The position numbers and the translations under genes were made by a program. The notes beneath the pieces were generated by a model, which was not told where the DNA came from, made no database searches, and saw only the letters and a list, made by a program, of their open reading frames with translations. Shown here piece by piece: positions 1-6,615 of a DNA stretch of 64,000 nucleotides (the first letter of the stretch is position 1; each line of letters opens with the position of its first letter). The stretch comes from Acinetobacter brisouisimilis (GTDB lineage: Bacteria > Pseudomonadota > Gammaproteobacteria > Pseudomonadales > Moraxellaceae), in the NCBI RefSeq assembly GCF_000368265.1, contig NZ_KB851219.1, positions 263,920-327,919 of the forward strand, read 5' to 3'.

Positions 1-564
1 GTCTGTAACAACACATTGGCGATTGCTCTGAAAGGACAAAGCAGCAGTGCGGGTGTGGTGAAAGTACCGCATAGCACCAAGTTCGATGCCGAGAAAGTTA
101 AACAGCAACTGGGTATTTCAGTACGAGCATGGGATGAACACATGTATGAAATGAAACAGCTCAGCCAACGTAAAGTCACCCAGACCGAAGCAGTCGCCTA
201 TTTCGATGCCGTGTTTAACAACACTAGCCTAAGCCTTGCTGATCAGGACGACAGCATTATTCAGTTCTACCGCAATGTTGCCACCCAAGCACAAAGCAAT
301 CCAACAGGCAAAGCTGAGACTAAAACTGAACCGAATGGACGAGCCATGTCCAAGGTCATGAGCATGTTTAACGGGCAGGGACGTGGTGCTGAACTGAGTT
401 CAGCCAAAGACAATGCCTATGGCTTGCTGTGTAGCATCACCGAGTTTGCCGATCACGAACGTCGAGCTATGAGTCAGGATCACCGTCTGGATTCAGCATG
501 GTTTGGGGCAGGTGCAGCCCTGAAACAACGGGGATTAGAGCAAGCTTTACGTCTTATTGCTTAA
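1..564 (+). CDS. DUF932 (phage/plasmid-like TIGR03299) protein, C-terminal part
   Basis: The frame is open from base 1, so the gene is cut by the window edge; 187 codons are visible. The visible start reads VCNNTLAIAL, matching the conserved 'V-C-x-N-T-L' segment in the middle of DUF932 proteins of plasmids, ICEs and phages. The TTG at 16 is therefore internal and not a start. The family's molecular function is unknown; it is usually found beside recombination genes such as the YqaJ exonuclease that follows here. The remainder is a helical C-terminal part without obvious catalytic residues. Base composition is richer in G+C than the cargo from 3.5 kb on, which fits an element backbone of separate origin. 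Family assignment is fairly sure, role is inferred from company. Confidence 0.75.
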   Translation, partial: VCNNTLAIALKGQSSSAGVVKVPHSTKFDAEKVKQQLGISVRAWDEHMYEMKQLSQRKVTQTEAVAYFDAVFNNTSLSLADQDDSIIQFYRNVATQAQSNPTGKAETKTEPNGRAMSKVMSMFNGQGRGAELSSAKDNAYGLLCSITEFADHERRAMSQDHRLDSAWFGAGAALKQRGLEQALRLIA

Positions 565-654
565 GTCAGATTTTTCTAGTCATTCTGAATTCAATCAATA
601 CCTTGTCATAACTTTAGCACCCCAATTTCTTCATTAATTTTAACCCTTAAAACG

Positions 655-687
655 CCCTAATCGATTGTGTTCGGTTGGGGTTTTTTT
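655..687 (+). terminator. Hairpin with T-tract after the DUF932 gene
   Basis: CCCTAATCGA (655-664) pairs with TCGGTTGGGG (671-680), with G-T pairs, around a TTGTGT loop, followed by seven T. It looks like a rho-independent terminator or attenuator. It sits about 35 bp before the next gene, so that gene needs its own promoter or read-through. Confidence 0.6.
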
Positions 688-720
688 ATGCCCAAAAATT
701 AACACATACAGGAATTTCTC

Positions 721-1767
721 ATGAATACAGCCCTTTCAATTTCAAACCGATCTACATCAATTCAGCCAATTCTAAATAACACTCGTCCGAAACTGTTTAC
801 CGCCAAACGCTTTGTCGATACCCGAAAGCTCAGTCAAGCCGAATGGCTAGAAGTGCGTCGCCAAGGCATTGGCAGTAGCGATTGTGCCGCAGCCTGTGGA
901 CTCAATCCATATATGTCGATGCTGGAACTATGGATGATTAAAACGGGACGCATCCAACAAAACATCGAAGATGATCATCAGGGGCATGCACCTTTGTATT
1001 GGGGTAAACAGCTCGAACCCTTGGTGGCTGAATACTACAGCCTGCATACCCAGCATAAAGTAAGACGAGTGAATGCGGTGTTACAGCACCCTGATCCCGA
1101 TAAGCATTTTATGTTGGCAAACCTCGATTATGCCGTAGTGGGCAATCCTGAAGTCCAGATTCTGGAATGTAAAACCGCAGGTGAACATGGGGCAAAACTA
1201 TGGCGGGATGGTGTGCCTTTATATGTACTCTGTCAGGTACAACATCAGCTTGCCGTGACAGGCAAACAGGCGGCACATGTCTGTGTGCTGCTGTGTGGGC
1301 ATGAAACCAAGATATTTAAAGTCAGCCGCAATGAATCAGTGATTACGCACATCATTCAAGCCGAGCGTCAGTTCTGGGAGTGTGTGGAACAGGATATTCC
1401 ACCGTCAGTCGATGCCAGTGCCTCGGCTGCTAAAGCCCTGCAATTGCTCTATCCAGAGCATGTGCCATTGAGTACGACTGATCTGTCTGAAGATAACGAT
1501 GCCAATCAACAGTTTGAGCAACTGCTTCAACAGCGCAATTTGATTGAACAGCATCAGGAACAGTTTGATCTGCTCAAGCATCAGCTCCAAGCCAAGATGC
1601 AGGATGCGGAACGTGCTGTGTTTCAGGGTGGTTCAGTCACATGGAAACGCTCCAAGGATTCAATCAGTCTAGATAGTAAAGCTTTACTGAAACAACATCC
1701 TGAATATCTACAGCAGTTTCCACAAACCAAGCAAGGCAGCCGACGCTTTCAGATTTACAACGATTAA
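721..1767 (+). CDS. YqaJ-family viral recombinase / lambda-type exonuclease
   Basis: A 348-residue protein of the YqaJ/lambda-exonuclease superfamily, which digests duplex DNA ends for single-strand annealing recombination in phages and ICEs. Visible signatures are GIGSSD at 49-54, the acidic residue in GKQLEPLVAEYY (95-106), ANLDY with Asp136, and the metal-binding pair in LECK (Glu149, Lys151), followed by the Gln-rich helix VLCQVQHQLAV (169-179). The C-terminal 80 residues are a Gln-rich helical extension. The gene is flanked by its own terminators and by DUF932 and Gp3-like genes, a set often found in integrative elements. No annealing protein (Bet/RecT) is visible in the window; it may lie to the left. 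The start has no perfect Shine-Dalgarno (AGGA at about 710). Confidence 0.85.
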   Translation: MNTALSISNRSTSIQPILNNTRPKLFTAKRFVDTRKLSQAEWLEVRRQGIGSSDCAAACGLNPYMSMLELWMIKTGRIQQNIEDDHQGHAPLYWGKQLEPLVAEYYSLHTQHKVRRVNAVLQHPDPDKHFMLANLDYAVVGNPEVQILECKTAGEHGAKLWRDGVPLYVLCQVQHQLAVTGKQAAHVCVLLCGHETKIFKVSRNESVITHIIQAERQFWECVEQDIPPSVDASASAAKALQLLYPEHVPLSTTDLSEDNDANQQFEQLLQQRNLIEQHQEQFDLLKHQLQAKMQDAERAVFQGGSVTWKRSKDSISLDSKALLKQHPEYLQQFPQTKQGSRRFQIYND

Positions 1768-1817
1768 ATGGAGTGGTTTTACTCAACTACTTTCACATTC
1801 AAGCAACCAACTTCAGA

Positions 1818-1846
1818 AATCCCATGCTTAGTGCATGGGATTTTTT
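1818..1846 (+). terminator. Rho-independent terminator after the YqaJ gene
   Basis: Perfect 10-bp stem AATCCCATGC (1818-1827) / GCATGGGATT (1833-1842) with loop TTAGT, running into a T-tract. Confidence 0.8.
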
Positions 1847-1893
1847 ATTTGTAATTTAACTAATCACTGATGAAATGAACAGAGGATATCCAC

Positions 1894-2802
1894 ATGATTA
1901 AAGGTCTCATCATCACACCACCTGTACTGGGTCGTATCAGTATCGGCAAGGTAGTCGAAAAGAACGGTAAACGCCTGCCTGAAAAAGACGATCAATTTAC
2001 CATTACCAGTCAAATCCATACCAAGGAGGGTTGGGTCAAACATCCCATTGATGAACAGCTGCGTGCCAAATCCCCCAATCAGAAACTGAGAAGTATTCCT
2101 GTCAGGATGCTGTTTGATGATCCAGAACTGAATCTACGGGCTGAATATACCTTGTTTGACCGTCAGACGGGACGACCCGTGTGTATTGGCGATGGGGAGA
2201 GTTGTCAGCGTCGAACAGGCAACGGGGTTGAACAACATCCCTGCCCATCACCTGATTTGTGCCCATTGGCTCAAGGTGGGCAGTGCAAGCCCTATGCCCG
2301 TTTATATGTCAACTTGGATGAACAGGATGAGCTGGGTAGCTTTGTTCTTAGAACCACAGGTTTTAACAGCATTCGTACCTTAACCGCAAGGCTGCGTTAC
2401 TACCATGCCGCAGTGAATGGCTTACTGTCTTGCCTACCGTTACAGCTCACTTTAAGAGGTAAGAGCACCAGTCAAAGCTATGGCACACCAATTTACTATG
2501 TCGATTTGACTTTAAGGGAGGGAGTCAGTTTACAACATGCCATCATTGCAGCTAAACAATTGCAACAGGAGGCGCAAGCCTGCGGCTTTCAGCAGGAGTT
2601 ACTGGATCAGGTGGCTCGACAGGGTTATGCCAATGCAGTGTTTGATCGGGATGAGGGAGACGATGGAATGCAGGTTGTAGATGAGTTTTATTCTGAGCAG
2701 CAAGATAATTTATCAGGAGTAGGGGGCAGTCCGAATCAAGCAGTCACGGAGATTCAGCAGATTCAACAAGGCTTGCAGCAAAGTGTTCGGGTGGTGAACT
2801 AG
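1894..2802 (+). CDS. Gp3-like (recombination directionality factor-like) metal-binding protein
   Basis: 302 residues, similar to the proteins annotated 'hydrolase or metal-binding protein' or Gp3-like in proteobacterial ICEs and plasmids. A cysteine cluster (about residues 96-131: CIGDGESCQ, HPCPSPDLCPLAQGGQC) could bind zinc or an Fe-S cluster. The following segment (ARLYVNLDEQDELGSFVLRTTG) is the conserved beta-rich core. In mycobacteriophage Bxb1 the Gp3 relative controls integrase direction, but here the integrase is of the tyrosine class, so that role should not be assumed. It forms a backbone cluster with the DUF932 and YqaJ genes; each is separately terminated. The C-terminus is Gln-rich and probably disordered. 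Confidence 0.6.
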   Translation: MIKGLIITPPVLGRISIGKVVEKNGKRLPEKDDQFTITSQIHTKEGWVKHPIDEQLRAKSPNQKLRSIPVRMLFDDPELNLRAEYTLFDRQTGRPVCIGDGESCQRRTGNGVEQHPCPSPDLCPLAQGGQCKPYARLYVNLDEQDELGSFVLRTTGFNSIRTLTARLRYYHAAVNGLLSCLPLQLTLRGKSTSQSYGTPIYYVDLTLREGVSLQHAIIAAKQLQQEAQACGFQQELLDQVARQGYANAVFDRDEGDDGMQVVDEFYSEQQDNLSGVGGSPNQAVTEIQQIQQGLQQSVRVVN

Positions 2803-2850
2803 GGAAAGATGGGGGAGGGTGTCTCAGTGTAGATTTATACAGGATACCCC

Positions 2851-2886
2851 GATCATTTGAGCGAATAAGCGCTCGCATCAATGATC
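2851..2886. promoter_or_regulatory. Nested inverted repeat upstream of alpA-like gene
   Basis: Outer arms GATCATT (2851-2857) and AATGATC (2880-2886) enclose inner arms GAGCG (2859-2863) and CGCTC (2870-2874). The structure ends one base before the AGGAG ribosome-binding site (2887-2891). It could be an operator or an RNA hairpin controlling the AlpA-type gene. Function is inferred from position only. Confidence 0.5.
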
Positions 2887-2899
2887 AGGAGTAAACATC

Positions 2900-3127
2900 A
2901 TGAATGCGATCACAGGTCAAACTTTTTTGATGAATCAAATCATTAACTTAAAAGAAGTTATGCATATTACAAATTTGAGTCGAGCAACTATCTATAACAT
3001 TATGAATGAAAAACATAAGCAATATGATCCAACTTTTCCAAAGCAAATCAATTTAACCGTTGGGCGTGTCGGTTGGTCTGCATGGGAAATCAATCAATGG
3101 ATTGCAGTTAAGTCTGAAAATCGCTAA
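2900..3127 (+). CDS. AlpA-family transcriptional regulator / excisionase-like protein
   Basis: A 75-residue helix-turn-helix protein. IINLKEVMHITNLSRATIYNIM is the typical AlpA winged-HTH, followed by FPKQINLTVGRVGWSAWEINQWI, the family's conserved beta-wing and C-terminal helix. AlpA proteins of P4-like islands activate integrase or excision and act as excisionases, so this is a plausible partner for the integrase at 29-30 kb. The first ATG (2900) has AGGAG 8 bases upstream and is preferred; a second in-frame ATG at 2930 would give a protein starting at the conserved region. A strong terminator follows at once, so it is a single-gene unit. Confidence 0.85.
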   Translation: MNAITGQTFLMNQIINLKEVMHITNLSRATIYNIMNEKHKQYDPTFPKQINLTVGRVGWSAWEINQWIAVKSENR

Positions 3128-3134
3128 TTTGAGT

Positions 3135-3160
3135 GGGAGCTTCGGCTCCCTTATTTTTTT
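3135..3160 (+). terminator. Terminator after alpA-like gene
   Basis: GGGAGC (3135-3140), TTCG tetraloop, GCTCCC (3145-3150), then a long T-run. A classical rho-independent terminator. Confidence 0.9.
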
Positions 3161-3539
3161 TGTAAAAAATAGTACTTTTCGTAATTAGAAAATCATATAT
3201 AGAGCTATAGGTGATAAAGGTCATTATAGTTTGGTATTGATAAAACTTAGAAAAAGAGAATCGCATGGATTATTACAATATAAATTCAGATGAATTTTCC
3301 AGCAAACCTACAATGCATATATGTAAACCTTATATTCTTTCTTGAGGTTTTTTTAGAAAAATATATGATTTTTTATTTGGGTTGTGGTTCATGTCGAGAT
3401 ACTTTTGGATTTATGCAACAAGTCTATCAAGTGAAAGTTATAAATAGCTAAGAGAAACTTGTAAGGTTGATACAGAAATACACGGATTTAAATATTACAT
3501 TAGTAAGCTTTTTAAGCTAGGTAAGTGATGGTGATATAC
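3161..3539. other. AT-rich gap with no convincing gene
   Basis: No family recognised. Two tiny open frames have some coding character: 3265-3345 plus (26 codons, AGAG upstream, begins MDYYNINSDEF) and one starting at about 3366 plus (28 codons, MIFYLGCGSCRDTFGF). The second could be a remnant. It marks the junction between the GC-richer backbone and the AT-rich cargo. Confidence 0.4.
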
Positions 3540-4199
3540 TTAACAGGCTTTCACTTTTGGGGAGATTGAACGCCAGCTACGATTAATTTTCGCTTCAACA
3601 AACAAACAGTTATCTTTAACAATGAAGATGTACGCATACCCATCTCCAGTTTTATAAGCATATTCGATTTTGACTTTCGTGATAGAAAAATTTTTCTGCT
3701 TTGCAATTTCTTTACGAAGCTCTAACCCCACATCTTTCGATTCTGCCTCATGAGTGATCGTTAAGGTTTCTATATAAGCATATATGTCTGGAACATCTGT
3801 GATTGGGGTGAAATTATTTATAGACCAAGAATCATTTCTCGATAGATGTCGGGTGACTAGCATATCATTTTTTTCAACTTCTTCAGTGTCTGAGGCAGCT
3901 TGTGTTTGCAAGTTTTTTGCATCTTCAAGTTCTTGAACAGATATTGATCTATTGGTTGTATCCAACACATCCGATGTATTGTGGTTAGAAGCTGGTGCTT
4001 TTGTAGGAATGGATGCTGTTTGTTTTGATTGTGATGATTTGGATAGGTCTAAAAAGATTTGTGCAATTAACTTACCAGAGATTTTAGCAATAACTTCAAG
4101 TATGTTTTCAGTAACGCCTACTGGAAGTCTACATCCACTGAGAGAAATAGTACTTATACAACATAAAATGATTAGAAATTTCTTAACCAAAGTTGACAT
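3540..4199 (-). CDS. Putative lipoprotein of unknown function
   Basis: 219 residues. The N-terminus MSTLVKKFLIILCCISTISL followed by SGC is a lipoprotein signal with the lipobox L-S-G-C, so the mature protein should be lipid-anchored. Residues about 50-110 are Ser/Thr/Gln/Asp-rich and probably a flexible tether. The C-terminal 110 residues form a compact domain (IYAYIETLTITHE ... GDGYAYIFIV) that I do not recognise. It is a single gene on the minus strand, opposite to the neighbouring defence operon. Its upstream region shares a promoter and a palindrome with the DUF805 gene at 14.3-14.9 kb, suggesting co-regulation. Confidence 0.6.
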   Translation of the reverse strand: MSTLVKKFLIILCCISTISLSGCRLPVGVTENILEVIAKISGKLIAQIFLDLSKSSQSKQTASIPTKAPASNHNTSDVLDTTNRSISVQELEDAKNLQTQAASDTEEVEKNDMLVTRHLSRNDSWSINNFTPITDVPDIYAYIETLTITHEAESKDVGLELRKEIAKQKNFSITKVKIEYAYKTGDGYAYIFIVKDNCLFVEAKINRSWRSISPKVKAC

Positions 4200-4216
4200 T
4201 CGATTCTCAATTTTAT

Positions 4217-4263
4217 AAGTGATGACATTATTTTGGTTAAATTGAAGGACAGGTGATGTCCTT
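4217..4263 (-). promoter_or_regulatory. Promoter and palindrome for the lipoprotein gene
   Basis: Reading the minus strand: a perfect 7-bp inverted repeat, AAGGACA (4245-4251) / TGTCCTT (4257-4263) around GGTGA, then TTAACC (-35-like, 4235-4240), a 17-base spacer and TATAAA (-10-like, 4212-4217). The GACAGGTGA core and TTTAACCAA with ATCACTT recur upstream of the DUF805 gene at 14.9 kb with identical spacing between the last two. The palindrome abuts the -35 box, as for an activator site. Confidence 0.45.
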
Positions 4264-4382
4264 AAAAATAGTTTGTTGTGGATATATTCTGTATTAAATG
4301 TAATGCAGATTAATAAAAATAAAATTTAGGAATGGTATAGATAAATCATTTTGAAGAACCAAATCTAAACTTATTGAGGGTT

Positions 4383-4508
4383 TTACTCTTGGAGTATAGC
4401 AGCATCAATATGTCTAACTAAATCAGCTGCCTTCTTCAACCCGTTGTATAAATAAATGTGATCTATCTGTTGTGTGAGTGTGTATATAATTGTTTGTATT
4501 TTAATCAA
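4383..4508 (-). pseudogene. Short coding-like frame, probable gene remnant
   Basis: A 41-codon minus-strand frame that opens with a TTG and has no ATG. Its C-terminal part (YLYNGLKKAADLVRHIDAAI, then LQE) has the look of real coding sequence with helical heptads. No family recognised. It may be the tail of a lost gene or a small gene with TTG start. Low confidence. Confidence 0.25.
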
Positions 4509-4534
4509 ATGCGCAATACAGTCATTTCATCTGT

Positions 4535-4756
4535 ATGAAATTTATAGTAATTATCCCTATTGATGATACATTAATTAATTTACTCAAATTGAGCACAAGA
4601 ATGGCACTAAAGGTAAGCTCTTCATTTATTCTACGCTATTGCACTCATTTGATTAAACAAATAGCTAAAAAAAATGGTGGGCCTGACACCACCTGTCAGA
4701 AGAGTAGAGGAAAATACAGCATCTTAGATATGTTATGCAAAATTCGAAAGAGATAG
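4535..4756 (+). CDS. Doubtful small ORF
   Basis: 73 codons starting MKFIVIIPIDDTLINLLKLS. No ribosome-binding site is visible, no family is recognised and the second half is compositionally odd. It lies in the leader region of the WYL-regulator operon. Most likely not a real gene. Confidence 0.15.
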   Translation: MKFIVIIPIDDTLINLLKLSTRMALKVSSSFILRYCTHLIKQIAKKNGGPDTTCQKSRGKYSILDMLCKIRKR

Positions 4757-4829
4757 TGTCTTGATGTTTTAAATCAATTGCATCTTAAAAATTTCATATA
4801 ACATAAAAATGAGAAATAACGGGGTAAGT

Positions 4830-5732
4830 ATGGAAGTAACTTCTTCTGCGCATGAGCGGCTAGCTGAGCGGCTAGTAAAAATTATTGTTAGATTAAATGC
4901 TGGTGAGCGGCTTAGTCCAAAAGAATTGGCACAAGAATTCAAAACACATCCACGCACAATCCAGCGTGATTTTGAACGCTTGGAAATTACCGAATTGCCA
5001 ATTATTCGTGATGAAGAAACCAAAAGGTTTTATCTAAATCCAATCACAATGGGTAATTATGGTGTACGTGATATCGTGAATTTTGCTCAATTGTCAGGTG
5101 TACAGAAGTTATATCCAAAGCTGAATGTTCCTTTTCTGCGAGATTTATTAGACAAGGGGAAGCCACCAATTTATTCAGCTAAAGGCTATGCCTTTGAAGA
5201 TGCTTCAGTTTATGCAGATCACTTTAAAAAATTAAACGAAGCGATACAGCAGAAAAAACAAATTCAATTTTTCTATAAAGATTTACTTAGGCATGTAAAA
5301 CCTTATCGCATAATCCATCATCATGGCAGTTGGTACTTGGCAGCTGTCGAACAAGAGGAATTAAAAACCTATCGCTTAGCGCGAATGAACAGTATCAGTT
5401 CTCCAAAAGCGGTAGTTTATTTTGAACATGACCCTGTGATTTTAGAACGACTTGAAAACGAAAATGATATTTGGCTCGGCACAGAAAAAATTGAAGTGAT
5501 TTTAACTGTACAACCAGATGTTGCAACGTATTTTACTCAACGTGCGTTATTGCCTGAACAACAAATTATTAAGAATTTGGAAGATGGTGGTTTATTAATT
5601 TCCAGCCAAATCACTCATTACCACCAAATCCTCCCTCTGGTTCGTTATTGGATTCCTCATGTCAAAATCGTTAATCCAATAGAGTTGCAGGATGCATTGG
5701 AAGTTGGACTAAAGAGCTATTTGGAAAGTTAG
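4830..5732 (+). CDS. WYL-domain transcriptional regulator (HTH + WYL)
   Basis: 300 residues from the ATG at 4830, which has GGGG five bases upstream; an earlier in-frame ATG at 4809 has no ribosome-binding site. The N-terminal winged HTH (LSPKELAQEFKTHPRTIQRD) is DeoR-like. The WYL domain follows in the middle (GSWYLAAVEQEE with the W-Y-L residues near 167, then KTYRLARM), and a C-terminal WCX-like region ends the protein. WYL regulators sense ligands, often nucleic-acid species, and commonly control defence loci. It is the first gene of a seven-gene operon; the dynamin-like gene follows after 8 bases. It is thus the likely controller of the operon. Confidence 0.85.
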   Translation: MEVTSSAHERLAERLVKIIVRLNAGERLSPKELAQEFKTHPRTIQRDFERLEITELPIIRDEETKRFYLNPITMGNYGVRDIVNFAQLSGVQKLYPKLNVPFLRDLLDKGKPPIYSAKGYAFEDASVYADHFKKLNEAIQQKKQIQFFYKDLLRHVKPYRIIHHHGSWYLAAVEQEELKTYRLARMNSISSPKAVVYFEHDPVILERLENENDIWLGTEKIEVILTVQPDVATYFTQRALLPEQQIIKNLEDGGLLISSQITHYHQILPLVRYWIPHVKIVNPIELQDALEVGLKSYLES

Positions 5733-5740
5733 GGCAATAT

Positions 5741-6613
5741 ATGGACAAGAAATTAAAATTAGCTTTCTTTGCAACAATGAGCTCAGGTAAGACAACATGT
5801 ATTAATGCATTGCTAGGAACTGAGTTACTACATTCTGCAAATGAGGCAACAACAGCCACAATCACAACAATTAGCCATGCTGATGAAACCTATATTTTTT
5901 GCTATGATGAAAATCAATTTCTATTACATCAAAGTTCGAATTTTAATTTTGATAGTATAAAAGTATTAAATGCAGCTCAAGATATTTCTTATATTGAAAT
6001 AGCATCAAAATTTGAAGTAAATAGAAACCTAGTTATTGTTGATACGCCTGGTGCTAATAATAGTAGAGATCTGAGCCATAGGAATTTATCGTATAAATAT
6101 TTAAGTAATTATGATGGCTATATTGTTTATGTAATTAATGCTAGTCAACCATTTATAAATGATGATTTTGTTTATATAAAACATATTTTAAGTAATATTA
6201 ACAAGGATAAAATCATATTTTTGGTGAATAAGCTTGACGTTTTAGATAGTGAGCTGGAATCAGTGGAAGGGTTTTTGGCGAATCTAAGAGAATATTTCAA
6301 ATCATTAGGATTTGATGAGCCTAAGTTCTTTCTAGTGAGTGCCTACCATGCACTGATTTTAAAGAAGATAGAAAGAAGAGAGCATCTGACAGGTAAAGAA
6401 AGAAGGGTATTTCTGAAACTGTTAGGAGATAAAAGTGATAACGAATTTTTAAAACATCTAAATTTGCCAGAAGATATAACATTGAGAATAGATGAAACAG
6501 AGTTTTATGATTTTTTAGATAATAAATCTGAAAATCTCAAAAAGTTATATCTGAATACAGGTTTTCCATATTTTGAAGAATTTATTAAACAAGGTTTAAG
6601 TAAGAAAATTTAA
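5741..6613 (+). CDS. Short dynamin-like GTPase
   Basis: 290 residues consisting almost entirely of a dynamin-family GTPase domain. G1 is ATMSSGKT (11-18) directly at the N-terminus, followed by NEATTAT (34-40) with the switch threonine; G3 is DTPGANNS (101-108); G4 is NKLD (163-166). It lacks the long helical stalk and membrane-binding part of full-length bacterial dynamin-like proteins. Its sequence resembles the first 300 residues of the GTPase domain of the next gene, from which it is separated by 2 bases, so the two probably act as a heteromeric pair, as other paired bacterial dynamins do. AT-rich like the rest of the operon. Confidence 0.85.
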   Translation: MDKKLKLAFFATMSSGKTTCINALLGTELLHSANEATTATITTISHADETYIFCYDENQFLLHQSSNFNFDSIKVLNAAQDISYIEIASKFEVNRNLVIVDTPGANNSRDLSHRNLSYKYLSNYDGYIVYVINASQPFINDDFVYIKHILSNINKDKIIFLVNKLDVLDSELESVEGFLANLREYFKSLGFDEPKFFLVSAYHALILKKIERREHLTGKERRVFLKLLGDKSDNEFLKHLNLPEDITLRIDETEFYDFLDNKSENLKKLYLNTGFPYFEEFIKQGLSKKI

Positions 6614-6615
6614 CT

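Noticed and set aside
4670..4700. GGTGG...CCACC hairpin near 4.68 kb as insertion-sequence end or attachment site
   Set aside because: Only a five-base stem, no duplicated copy found, no transposase or integrase beside it.
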